Below are positions 1 through 7,529 of a DNA stretch of 17,486 nt, piece after piece. The translations under genes and the position numbers were made by a program. Below the pieces are notes generated by a model. The model worked only from the letters and a program-made list of their open reading frames with translations. It had not been told where the DNA came from and did not search any database. Each line of letters begins with the position of its first letter. Within the stretch, counting starts at the first letter, position 1. The stretch spans positions 1 to 17,486 of the forward strand of contig JACDEC010000011.1 in the NCBI GenBank assembly GCA_013816645.1, written 5' to 3'. The stretch is from Planctomycetota bacterium. Its GTDB lineage: Bacteria; Planctomycetota; UBA11346.

Positions 1-39
1 GGATGATCGCGACCGCCTCCGTCGGCCAGCCGCTGAAGG

Positions 40-1086
40 CTACGCCGGCGGCGCCGTCGATCCGCCCGGGACGTAGGCGCAGGCGATGGCCTGCGCGGGG
101 TGGCCGCGGCGCGGTCGCGCCCGGGCGAACAGCATATCGACCGCTGCGCGTCCCATCGCCTGGCAGGGCACCACCATCACGTCGAGTTCGAGTCCGAGAT
201 GACGGGCGTCGAGGTCGGAGAACGAGATCACCGAGAGATCGCGCGGTACGCTCAGTCCGGCGCTCGCGGCGGCGATCAGGATCGGCAGGGCGATGGTGTT
301 GCCGTAGGTCACTACCGCGGTCGGTCGGTCGGCGGCGCCAAGCCAGGCGCGGGTGAAGGCGATGCGTTGATCCTCGCGCACCGGGTTGCGCTCGACCAGG
401 AGGCGCGGTGTCAGCCCAGCTGCGATCATCGCCTGCTGGTATCCCGCGCGACGGTCGACCACGCTGTAGTGGGCATCCCCCGGTTCGGACGCATGCGAGT
501 AATCGGCGAAGGCGATGCGGCGGTGGCCCAGTTCGACCAGCCGGCGCACGGCGATGGCCGTCGCCCCGAGGTCATCGGGATGCACGCAATCGTACTCCTG
601 GCGCACGTTCAGCCACGCCGCCGGCACGCCGTGCTCGCGGATCAACCGGCGGATGCCAGCGGGGATGGCCGCGTTGAAATTGACGATCAACCCGTCGGCG
701 AGACGTTCGCGCAGGATGCGCGGGACAAACGCAGCGCGAGCGAGGTCCTCGTCGGCGAGCTTGGCGACCACCAGGTGCATATCGCGCTCGGCGAGCGCAT
801 CGTGGATGCCATCGAGCAATGGCGAGGGCAGCAAGCTTCGCCAGCCCGCCGTGCTCTGCAGCAGGCCGACGCAGCCGAGGTGACCGCTGCGCGTGGCGCG
901 CGCCGAGACGTTGGGCAGGTAGCCGAGATCGCGGGCGATCGAGACCACGCGCGCGCGGGTTTCGGCATTCAGCCGGCCCTTCCCACTGAGCGCCTGGCTG
1001 ACCGCGGGCTGCGACAGGCCGCAGCGCTTGGCGACATCAGCCATGGTGATCGGCACGGCTGCTTGGTCACGTTGGCGCAAAGGCAT
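40..1086 (-). CDS. LacI-family transcriptional regulator (divergent paralogue 1)
   Basis: A 348-aa sugar-responsive repressor-type regulator. The N-terminus carries the LacI helix-turn-helix: T14-M-A-D-V-A-K-R-C-G followed by LSQPAVSQALSG. After it come the 'ARDLGYLPN' stretch and hinge region 'SARATRSG', then a periplasmic-binding-protein-like effector domain (about residues 70-340). Length fits the family (330-350 aa). The effector domain shares 'DCVHPDD', 'LGHRRIAFADY' and 'HYSVVDRRAGYQ' with the neighbouring regulator at 1439-2473, so the two are paralogues. The chosen ATG gives 13 residues before the first HTH residue. Upstream on the minus strand a TATACG element lies only 9 nt from the ATG, with a weak GAAG ribosome site, so the leader is very short or absent. 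The target genes are not visible: the gene is read away from the pilin operon, and only 39 bases lie beyond its stop. The ligand is unknown; a sugar is inferred from the family. Confidence 0.93.
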   Translation of the reverse strand: MPLRQRDQAAVPITMADVAKRCGLSQPAVSQALSGKGRLNAETRARVVSIARDLGYLPNVSARATRSGHLGCVGLLQSTAGWRSLLPSPLLDGIHDALAERDMHLVVAKLADEDLARAAFVPRILRERLADGLIVNFNAAIPAGIRRLIREHGVPAAWLNVRQEYDCVHPDDLGATAIAVRRLVELGHRRIAFADYSHASEPGDAHYSVVDRRAGYQQAMIAAGLTPRLLVERNPVREDQRIAFTRAWLGAADRPTAVVTYGNTIALPILIAAASAGLSVPRDLSVISFSDLDARHLGLELDVMVVPCQAMGRAAVDMLFARARPRRGHPAQAIACAYVPGGSTAPPA

Positions 1087-1095
1087 GGAGTTCTT

Positions 1096-1108
1096 CGTAT
1101 AACCGTTA
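1096..1108 (-). promoter_or_regulatory. TATACG box and TAAC-C-GTTA dyad upstream of LacI 1
   Basis: On the minus strand a TATACG hexamer (1096-1101) sits 9 nt from the start codon and overlaps a small perfect dyad TAAC-C-GTTA (1100-1108). If it is a -10 box, transcription would begin almost at the ATG and the mRNA would be leaderless or nearly so. The 9-mer GTTATACGA that includes it recurs upstream of the glycoside hydrolase (10210-10218). No good -35 box was found, so confidence is low. Confidence 0.3.
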
Positions 1109-1374
1109 GTCCTGCGCTAGCCATGTCCTGACCAGGCTGGACCGGTGGGACCGGGACCTGACTGCGCCACATCCCCCATCCTGGGCTACACAATGGCTCC
1201 ATAGGCGCATCCGCGGGGCCGTGAGTGCCTGGGTGCAGCTAGGGCTGCCTTGGTGTGGATGAATGCCTACTGATTCCAGCACATCGTGTGCCCTTTGATA
1301 ACCATTTGAGCAGGGGCTTCGTCGCTGGGCAGGCCAGGTCCTGCTCGGCAAGCTGCTCCTGCGGCTCGGCTTAT

Positions 1375-1402
1375 GGAAATCAGCAGGGTGTTGGGAAATC
1401 AG
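1375..1402 (+). repeat. Direct repeat GGAAATCAG x2, 19-bp period
   Basis: Two exact copies of GGAAATCAG at 1375-1383 and 1394-1402 start 19 bp apart, just under two helical turns, so they present on nearly the same DNA face. They lie 19-46 bp upstream of the operator-like dyad. They could be half-sites for an activator or for cooperative binding; this is inference from spacing only. Confidence 0.35.
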
Positions 1403-1420
1403 ACTGGATCGTTCTGCCGG

Positions 1421-1438
1421 ATTTAGAACGTTCTAGAT
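1421..1438. promoter_or_regulatory. LacI-type operator candidate abutting the regulator start codon
   Basis: The core TAGAACGTTCTA (1424-1435) is a perfect 12-bp palindrome with a central CG. Adding the flanks gives an 18-bp dyad with one mismatched pair (1423/1436). An even palindrome centred on CG is the known form of LacI/GalR-family operators. It ends exactly one base before the ATG of the 1439 gene, so a bound repressor would cover the transcript start or ribosome-loading site. That fits autoregulation of the regulator-pilin operon. Which of the two regulators binds is not decided by sequence. Confidence 0.6.
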
Positions 1439-2473
1439 ATGCGAGCCACCCTCAAAGACGTTGCTCGGGCCAGCGGCTGCTCCTTCCAGGCGGTGAGCGC
1501 GATCCTCGGAGCGCGCGCCCATGAATTCAGCGTCGAATTGCGCGACCGGGTCGTGGCCGCGGCTGACCAGCTCGGCTATCGTCCGAGCAGTTCGGCGCGC
1601 AGCATGCGACAGGGGCGAACCGGCTGCGTCGCGCTGGTCAGGGGCACCGCTCCCACGCTCAACACGGTCAGCGACCAGGTGCTGTTCGGCATAACCAGCG
1701 AACTCGAGAGTCATGACCTGCACCTCGCCCTGCTCACGCTCGACGATGCGACCCTGACCAGCGATGTCGAGCTCAACAAGATCCTGCGCCAGTGGATGGC
1801 CGACGGGCTGCTCATCAAGTACGATACGCGCATCCCGGCGAGGCTGAGCGACGTCCTCGCTCGCTTCAAGATTCCGGCGATCTGGATCAACAGCCGGCAC
1901 GACTGCGACTGCGTGCTGCCCGATGACCATGGCGCCGGCGTGCGCGCCACGCGTCACCTGATCGCGCTCGGTCATCGGCGCATCGCCTACGCCGACTACG
2001 CGTACAACCTCAGCGACCCCGAGGAGCATTACTCGGCCAGCGATCGCTACGCCGGTTATCGCGAAGCGATGCGCGAGGCGCAGCTCGAGCCGGCGCTGAT
2101 CGCCGGCGACAAGCAGGTGCCAGAGGACGGCCGCGTCGGCTACAGCCTCGCGCAACTCGCCCGTCCGGATCGGCCGACCGCGATCGTCTGCAATAGCGCA
2201 TGGGTCGCCTATCCCTTCTGGCATGCGGCGATGCGGCTCGGACTCGCGGTGCCCGCCGACCTCTCGCTGTTCACCTTCGAGGTGCGTCGTCAGAACAATC
2301 TCGGCCCCGAGCTGTCGCAGTTGCTGGTGCCGGACTACGAGGTGGGGCGCACCGCGACCGCGATGCTGGTGGACAAGCTGCGCGATCCGGAAGCGCGTCA
2401 CCAACCGCGCGCCATCCCCTTCAAGATGATCGTCGGCGAAACCTGCGCTCCGGCCCGGGAAGTGTACGCATGA
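1439..2473 (+). CDS. LacI-family transcriptional regulator (paralogue 2, first gene of pilin operon)
   Basis: A 344-aa LacI-type regulator. The canonical start 'MRATLKDVARASGCS' fixes the N-terminus. The HTH covers about residues 4-30, the hinge 'RPSSSARSMRQGRT' about 49-62, and the effector domain about 64-335 includes 'DCDCVLPDD', 'LGHRRIAYADY' and 'HYSASDRYAGYREAM'. There is no ribosome-binding sequence; instead an 18-bp operator-like dyad touches the start codon, so the message may be leaderless. Its TGA stop overlaps the ATG of the next gene (ATGA, 2470-2473), which couples translation of a regulator to a pseudopilin. It is therefore likely to control its own operon in response to a small molecule, probably a sugar released from a polymer. 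This is inferred from the family and from the neighbouring hydrolases; the ligand is unknown. Confidence 0.94.
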   Translation: MRATLKDVARASGCSFQAVSAILGARAHEFSVELRDRVVAAADQLGYRPSSSARSMRQGRTGCVALVRGTAPTLNTVSDQVLFGITSELESHDLHLALLTLDDATLTSDVELNKILRQWMADGLLIKYDTRIPARLSDVLARFKIPAIWINSRHDCDCVLPDDHGAGVRATRHLIALGHRRIAYADYAYNLSDPEEHYSASDRYAGYREAMREAQLEPALIAGDKQVPEDGRVGYSLAQLARPDRPTAIVCNSAWVAYPFWHAAMRLGLAVPADLSLFTFEVRRQNNLGPELSQLLVPDYEVGRTATAMLVDKLRDPEARHQPRAIPFKMIVGETCAPAREVYA

Positions 2474-4500
2474 ACGGACTCCTCGCGAATTCACCCCATC
2501 ACCGCGGCGCCCGTCGCGCCTTCACGCTCTTCGAAGTGGCGCTGTCGCTCGGCATCGTCGCCACCGCCGTGCTCAGCGTCCTGCTGATCTTCCCGGTCGG
2601 CATCAAGGCCCAGCAGCTCGCGCGCTTCCGGCTCTACGCCTCGATCAAGGCCGAGGAGATGATCGAGGTCTTCAACGCGGTCCAGAACGGCCAGCCCGCG
2701 ATCGACTCCGAGTCCTTCAACGCCTGGGACCTCCCGGTCGGCTACCGCAGCAACGCCTGGGATCTCGAGCACCGGCTGTCGACCCACCAGTTCGGCCTGA
2801 TGCCGGTGCCGACCGACATCGCGACGCGCATCGATTCCGACGACGACGAGATCCAGCGCATCCTCGCCGAGGGCGGGCAACTCTACTATTCATCGCCGAT
2901 GGCGACCACCAGCTTCGAGGAGACGCACCTCGCCGCGGCACCGCCCAACGAGACCCAGCGCCTGATCTTCGCGGTCAGCGGCTACGCCCAGAACAACTCG
3001 GTCTACATCACCCCGCAGAAGAACTGGCCGTACAACGTGCCGTGGCCGTCGCCGCCGATGCACGGGCTGCACTCGCTGGATTACCTGCCCGCGGGCAGCG
3101 TCGAGGTCAACACCATCGGCGCGGGATCGCCGGTCGCGGGTCTGCCGATCCGTTACCACTGGCCGAAGGCCGCTGGCACCGCCGGAATCGCCGCGCCGGG
3201 CTACCACGGCTATTGCTGGGAAGCCACGTCCGACCCCGATATCGCCAAGGTGTTCTTCTCCAAGGACGCCAGCCTGAATCCCTGCGGTTTCCTGCCTTAC
3301 TCCTACGGGCGCGAGCCGGACGACGGTTGGGTCGAGACCTTCCCCGGTGGCCTGCACCCCGACGGCTCGGCGAGCACTACCGGCCCCAACGACTCATCCA
3401 CCGACCCGAGCAACGCGATCCGCTACGTGCAGGCGGCGTTGTGGTACTGCGAACAGAAGCTGCCGGGCAACACGACGTTCTGGAACCCGGCCTTCCCCAC
3501 CACGGCAGGGGACTTCGAGGGTGGAACGGCGATGGCCGATCGCTGGAAGCAGGTGCAGGCCATGCGTTTCCTCAGCCACGCGGCATCGACGCTGACCCGC
3601 TGGATCCCGTACGGCACCCTCAACAGCACCGGGATCACCATCCCATCCGCGGTCCTGGATGGCGTCGCCGGCCCCGCGTCCTTCGTCATGAGGGCCGATC
3701 ACCTCCGCTACTACCACGACCGCGCCTTCAACCTCGTCATGAAGTACGCGGCCGAGAATCCTTACGATTGGAACGTGCCGCGCCCGGCGCAGCGCACCCT
3801 GATGAACGACTTCCCGCTGATCGAGTACGACCTCTTCAGCCCGCCGAAATCGGGGAGGATCTTCGACGTCACCGAGACCGGTGGTCCCGCCGCGGCGCAA
3901 TGGGAGCCGATCCCGGCCCAGCCGGTCCTCCAGGCGACCAATCAACTGCAGAGCTACAGCTTCCCCAGCCGGTTGATCCCCAACGACGCGACGACCTGGG
4001 GCGACACCTCCCACTTCACGCTCACCGCGCCATTCGCCGCCGAGGAGCGCTGCCGGCAGATCATCTGCTGGGCGGTCGACTGGATGTCCTATGAGGACGC
4101 CGAACTCGCGCCGAGCGCGCAGGTCGACGCCAGCAAGTACCCGATGTCCGCTCCCAAAGCCGGGCGCAGCTTCGCCGCGCGCATGAGCGACCTCCAGTTC
4201 ATCGACGGTCACCTCTACGTGTTCCGCAACCCGGAGAAGGCCATGCTGTTCACCAGCGACGTCAGCGCGATGGCCACCGGGGCGGATGTCAGCGGTCAGA
4301 TGATGCTCAACAGCAGCGCGGCGCCCGACCAAGGGGCGAGCACCGCGGCCAAGCAGGTGTTCTCGGGCGCTTGGGGCGCCGACCGCAACTTCAACAAGAA
4401 GCTCGATCGCGGTCCGGTGCCGCGCTCGGTGCGCATGCGCGCGGTGCTGGTCGGTCGCTTCAACTTCTACGATCCCCGCGTCCCGTCGTTGGTCCAGTGA
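2470..4500 (+). CDS. Oversized GspI/PilV-like pseudopilin, cassette 1 'I'
   Basis: A 676-aa membrane-anchored exported protein. A 17-residue basic leader ends in Ala17, followed by F18-T-L-F-E22, giving the prepilin-peptidase site and the conserved Glu at mature position 5. A hydrophobic helix (about 23-43) ends in 'FPVGIKAQQ', a tail typical of PilV/GspI-like proteins in Verrucomicrobia ('LPVGL'). The exported part is several times the size of a normal GspI. It includes 'FAVSGYAQNN', 'CRQIICWAVDWMSYED' and, near the end, a D638-R-N-F-N-K-K-L-D646 loop resembling a calcium site, then 'RGPVPRSVRMRA'. All of these recur in the 13137-14969 protein, its paralogue. The start was chosen because the ATG overlaps the preceding stop and gives a normal leader; an in-frame extension upstream lies inside the regulator. 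The exported domain matches no family I can name. Confidence 0.85.
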   Translation: MNGLLANSPHHRGARRAFTLFEVALSLGIVATAVLSVLLIFPVGIKAQQLARFRLYASIKAEEMIEVFNAVQNGQPAIDSESFNAWDLPVGYRSNAWDLEHRLSTHQFGLMPVPTDIATRIDSDDDEIQRILAEGGQLYYSSPMATTSFEETHLAAAPPNETQRLIFAVSGYAQNNSVYITPQKNWPYNVPWPSPPMHGLHSLDYLPAGSVEVNTIGAGSPVAGLPIRYHWPKAAGTAGIAAPGYHGYCWEATSDPDIAKVFFSKDASLNPCGFLPYSYGREPDDGWVETFPGGLHPDGSASTTGPNDSSTDPSNAIRYVQAALWYCEQKLPGNTTFWNPAFPTTAGDFEGGTAMADRWKQVQAMRFLSHAASTLTRWIPYGTLNSTGITIPSAVLDGVAGPASFVMRADHLRYYHDRAFNLVMKYAAENPYDWNVPRPAQRTLMNDFPLIEYDLFSPPKSGRIFDVTETGGPAAAQWEPIPAQPVLQATNQLQSYSFPSRLIPNDATTWGDTSHFTLTAPFAAEERCRQIICWAVDWMSYEDAELAPSAQVDASKYPMSAPKAGRSFAARMSDLQFIDGHLYVFRNPEKAMLFTSDVSAMATGADVSGQMMLNSSAAPDQGASTAAKQVFSGAWGADRNFNKKLDRGPVPRSVRMRAVLVGRFNFYDPRVPSLVQ

Positions 4501-4508
4501 GGCGCACG

Positions 4509-5744
4509 ATGACCCGCTCCCAGCATGCCTTCACGCTCATCGAGATGATGATCGCCATCGCCCTGGGGCTGGCGATCGTCTACATGGCGTTCGCCGGCTT
4601 CCGCGCCGCATCGCAATCGGTCACCGCGGTCAATCGCCTGTCCATCGAGAACACCTTGCTGCGCGCCGGCTACCATGCCGCCCATGAGGAGCTCGACTTC
4701 TGGCGCATGTACGATGACCCCGATGACGCCACCCGCCAGCAATTGCGCGCGCCCGAATTGCCGTTCCAGCCTTTCACCGCGTGGACCTACGCCGGTGGAT
4801 CCGGGGGAACCGAAGCGGACACCGGCTGGGAGCGGCGCAACAGCCTCAACTTCGCTCCCCATCACCCGCGCTCGTGGTGTCGGGTGAACATGACCGACAC
4901 CGTGAAGAGCGACTGCCGCTCGGGTCAGTACGGCATGTACTCGAACCGCACCGCCGGGGCTTCGCTCAACAACTTCTGGAACAGCTCTGGCTACAGCGGC
5001 ATGAACGTCGCCCACCTGTGGTACGCCACCCAATTGCACGGCCTGTGGGACCAGATTGGCACCTACGGCATGATGGCCTACATGCCGTCCAACGCGATCT
5101 ACGGCGCCTATGGCGATTACGTCGCGTGGAGCACGTCGCCGAAGACCCCGGACACCAACCCCACCTCGATCCTGTCGATCTGGCTGAACCCGGACGCCGA
5201 GCACTACCCGCCTTTTCCCGCGGCCCTCGGCCCCGACCTCGATCCCTGGGGCTTCTGCAACTACGACGGCTACCAGATGTGCGTGCGCGGTCGCTACCGC
5301 GTCTCCTACCGAACCGCCTTCATGGTGCCCAACCCGAACTTCGGCAGCGGGAACCTGCTCCATGACAGCCGCCGTGAATGGGAAGCCGACTACGGCGGGG
5401 CCACCAGCACCGATCTGCCCCTGCTCATGGAGCGCACCTCGGTGCCGATCGGCCTGCTCGATGGCCCCGATGCAGGCCTGGTCAACGATCCGGGCGAGAA
5501 GCCCGAGACCTGGCCCGATGCCCAGGTCGCGGTGGCCCGGGTGCTCAAGGACGCGCGCTTCGTCAACCTCTGCCGCATCCGTTGGACCAATCCGCTGACC
5601 GGCGCGGTGCAGGAGTTGTCGTTCAGCGGCTTCGGCACCACCCTGCGCGGCGCCCGTCAGCAGCGCAGATCAGCGGCCGGCGGCGGATGGGCTCGGTGGC
5701 ATGGCGCCGGGCATGCCAGCAACGACGCGACCTTGGACAACTGA
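4509..5744 (+). CDS. GspJ-like pseudopilin, cassette 1 'J'
   Basis: A 411-aa protein with a short leader MTRSQHA7, then F8-T-L-I-E12 and a hydrophobic helix to about residue 34 ('MMIAIALGLAIVYMAFAGF'), so it is a class III prepilin-type substrate with Ala at -1. Position after the I-like gene and general form suggest a GspJ-like minor pseudopilin, though it is about twice the usual length. The exported part is rich in Tyr, Trp and Asn ('HLWYATQLHGLW', 'FNNFW'-like stretches). It ends with 'TNPLTGAVQELSFSGFG', then 'LRGARQQR' (from 379), a tail shared with the 14969-16162 paralogue. A GAGG ribosome site overlaps the stop of the previous gene (4499-4502), 6 nt from the ATG. The gap to that gene is 8 bp, and the ATG of the next gene follows after one base. 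Confidence 0.82.
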   Translation: MTRSQHAFTLIEMMIAIALGLAIVYMAFAGFRAASQSVTAVNRLSIENTLLRAGYHAAHEELDFWRMYDDPDDATRQQLRAPELPFQPFTAWTYAGGSGGTEADTGWERRNSLNFAPHHPRSWCRVNMTDTVKSDCRSGQYGMYSNRTAGASLNNFWNSSGYSGMNVAHLWYATQLHGLWDQIGTYGMMAYMPSNAIYGAYGDYVAWSTSPKTPDTNPTSILSIWLNPDAEHYPPFPAALGPDLDPWGFCNYDGYQMCVRGRYRVSYRTAFMVPNPNFGSGNLLHDSRREWEADYGGATSTDLPLLMERTSVPIGLLDGPDAGLVNDPGEKPETWPDAQVAVARVLKDARFVNLCRIRWTNPLTGAVQELSFSGFGTTLRGARQQRRSAAGGGWARWHGAGHASNDATLDN

Positions 5745-5745
5745 C

Positions 5746-6879
5746 ATGGACACCTACCGACGTCCAACCGCCCGCGACGGCGCGATCCTGATCCTGGTCG
5801 CGGGCATCACCGGCCTGCTCACCAGCCTCGCCGTCGCCTTCATCATGCGCATGCGCATGGACGCCGAGGAAGTCACCGAGGCGATGCGCGAATCGCAGGC
5901 GCGCATCATGCTGCTGGCGGCCTGCAATTACGTGCAGGAGGCGTCCCGCCTCGGCTACGACGACAATCCCGCGACGACGACGCATCAGGAGGCCTATGGC
6001 TGGCTCGATGTGGTCGATGGCTCGATCGGACCGAAGTGGCGGGACGGCACCGGCGCCTCCGGCCTATGCTACAGCACTGCCCTGGTCGAGGACAGCGACG
6101 GCAACGGCAGCGCCGACCGCCCGGCCTGGCCGGCGCAGGGCAGCGTCGTCCGCTGTCCGATGCACGTGCTCGAGCGTCCGCCCTACGCGATCAGCCCGAC
6201 CACGCGGTACAACCCGATCAGCACCGACTCAACCAGCGCTGATTTCGGCCTGCCCTACCTGCGCTATCCGGATCCGCGCCCGGCGGTCGACAACGGCTGG
6301 TCCAACTGGACCAACCTCAGCGATGCGGTGAACGTCAATCCGACCGTCATCCCTGCCGGTTCGAGCACTACGCGTTGGGAACAGTATTCCCGCGGTGACA
6401 TCCGCCCGCGGCCATCGTCGACCAACCTGTCCTGGTTCCGCATCTTCCGCGAGGAGGGGGCCGACAATGCCGCCAGCTTCGTGGTCACCTGCGGCGCGGG
6501 CGCCACCCAGGGCTTCCGCGACTGGAACGAGGTGGTTGGAGCCGGCGCGCAGGCGCGCTTCTACAGCGACCAGACCGCCTTCGAGGACGCGCTCTCGGCC
6601 GAGACCCGGCTGTGGTACCGCATCGAGTGGAGCGCCGCGGTGATGTCCTCGGACTTCCACCTCACCGACCACGAGCTCGTCTGGGCCAACCCGGTCCGCG
6701 AAACCAATGCGCAATGGCCGCTCAACGCCACCGACGCCTACATCAAGGCGACGGACAACTCCAGTCGCCACGACATGCGCTCCACCCTGCACGCCAAAAA
6801 CCTCGCCGGCACCATCCGCTGGGTTCAGCGCCTGCCCGGGCCTCCGACTCCTCCATCTCCCGAGGTAGGCAAATGGTGA
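5746..6879 (+). CDS. GspK/PilX-like minor pseudopilin, cassette 1 'K'
   Basis: A 377-aa protein. After 'RRPTARDG12' the mature N-terminus would be A13-I-L-I-L17-V, followed by a hydrophobic helix to about residue 34. The missing Glu at mature position 5 is a known trait of GspK, the pseudopilin at the filament tip, and PilX-type proteins have a similar start. A 'MRESQARIMLLAACNYVQEASRLG' helical stretch follows. A D116-S-D-G-N-G-S-A-D124 loop fits an EF-hand-like calcium motif. Later 'FVVTCGAGATQGFRDW' and 'LWYRIEWS' precede the terminal 'GTIRWVQRLPG'. All these blocks recur in the 16159-17262 paralogue. It starts one base after the stop of the J-like gene, and its end overlaps the next gene by 7 bp. 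By analogy it would cap the pseudopilus. Confidence 0.8.
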   Translation: MDTYRRPTARDGAILILVAGITGLLTSLAVAFIMRMRMDAEEVTEAMRESQARIMLLAACNYVQEASRLGYDDNPATTTHQEAYGWLDVVDGSIGPKWRDGTGASGLCYSTALVEDSDGNGSADRPAWPAQGSVVRCPMHVLERPPYAISPTTRYNPISTDSTSADFGLPYLRYPDPRPAVDNGWSNWTNLSDAVNVNPTVIPAGSSTTRWEQYSRGDIRPRPSSTNLSWFRIFREEGADNAASFVVTCGAGATQGFRDWNEVVGAGAQARFYSDQTAFEDALSAETRLWYRIEWSAAVMSSDFHLTDHELVWANPVRETNAQWPLNATDAYIKATDNSSRHDMRSTLHAKNLAGTIRWVQRLPGPPTPPSPEVGKW

Positions 6880-7529
6880 ACACCGTCTCTGCGAATCGCA
6901 CGCGTCCCGGCTTCACTCTTATCGAAATAATCGTCGTGCTCGGCGTGATCATGGCCCTGGCCGGGCTCGGTTTCCCGATCATGTCCGCGGTGCGCCAGCG
7001 CGCCAACGTCCAGTCGACCCGTTCGCTGGTCCAGGGCGTCGCCGCGGCGATCTCGATGTACCCGGTCCGCCAGTGGACGATCGAATGGGATCACGACGGC
7101 GACGATCCCGACAACGACGGCTACGGTTCCGGCTCGGCCCGCGCCACCGCGCGCAAGTCGGTGAGCGTGCCGCTGTGGGATCTCAACCAGGGCGCGTCGC
7201 CGGCGGCCGACGGGACCGGCCAGTTCGAAGGCGACGATCTCATCGACGGCTTCCCCGCCACCAGCGCCGGGGCCACCAACGACGGCCCGTTCTGGAGCAC
7301 CCTGCTCGATTCCGGATACGGCGGATTCCTGCGCATGACCAACGCGCCGATCTCGTCGAAGAGCGTCAACGCCCAGGGCCAGGTGATCGACGCCTGGCGC
7401 CAGCCCCTGCGCATCGAGTGGAATGCACGGACCTACGCGCCCAGCGGTTTCGGCGTGTGGTCCATCGGCCGCGACAAGACCACCGGCACCCCCGACGACC
7501 TGTGCAGCTGGAGGAACTCCGATGATTGA
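6873..7529 (+). CDS. GspG-like pseudopilin (shaft candidate 1)
   Basis: A 218-aa protein with a textbook prepilin start: leader ending P-G13, then F14-T-L-I-E18 and a hydrophobic helix to about 38. A polar loop 'WDHDGDDPDNDGYG' (from about residue 72) is acidic and could bind calcium. The C-terminal part has D173-A-W-R-Q-P-L, the equivalent of the 'DPWGNPY' signature of major pseudopilin GspG, followed by 'WSIGRDKTTGTPDDL', the equivalent of the 'SLGADGxxGTxDD' tail that forms the calcium site in GspG. It is longer than usual GspG (about 140 aa). It overlaps the K-like gene by 7 bp (ATGGTGA) behind a GAGGTAGG ribosome site, and overlaps the next gene by 8 bp. It is a candidate shaft subunit. 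Confidence 0.84.
   Translation: MVNTVSANRTRPGFTLIEIIVVLGVIMALAGLGFPIMSAVRQRANVQSTRSLVQGVAAAISMYPVRQWTIEWDHDGDDPDNDGYGSGSARATARKSVSVPLWDLNQGASPAADGTGQFEGDDLIDGFPATSAGATNDGPFWSTLLDSGYGGFLRMTNAPISSKSVNAQGQVIDAWRQPLRIEWNARTYAPSGFGVWSIGRDKTTGTPDDLCSWRNSDD

Larger units (their letters stand above)
1087..1438. promoter_or_regulatory. Shared control region between two divergent LacI genes
   Basis: A 352-bp gene-free stretch, visibly less GC-rich near the right end. It must hold promoters for both divergent regulators and for the pilin operon. It contains a TAAC-C-GTTA dyad (1100-1108) and a TATACG box on the minus strand (1096-1101). It also holds a GGACCGG direct repeat (1139-1145 and 1148-1154), a GGAAATCAG direct repeat (1375-1383 and 1394-1402) and the strong dyad at 1421-1438. 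I could not find a convincing pair of sigma-70 -35/-10 boxes with 16-18 bp spacing in either direction, and I see no open reading frame there that looks coding. Confidence 0.7.

Noticed and set aside
1..39. Possible further gene at the left edge
   Set aside because: Only 39 bases remain after the LacI 1 stop; no frame can be assigned.
100..1131. 343-codon plus-strand open frame opposite LacI 1
   Set aside because: The minus strand encodes an unmistakable LacI protein; the plus frame has no recognisable motif.
1424..1435. LexA/SOS box reading of TAGAACGTTCTA
   Set aside because: GAAC/GTTC arms occur in some LexA sites, but those have a spacer between arms. Here the arms abut around a central CG next to a LacI gene, which fits a LacI operator better.
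3394..4332. 312-codon minus-strand open frame inside the first I-like gene
   Set aside because: Low-complexity Arg/Val/Gly/Glu composition, no ribosome site and full overlap with a gene whose paralogue confirms the plus-strand frame.
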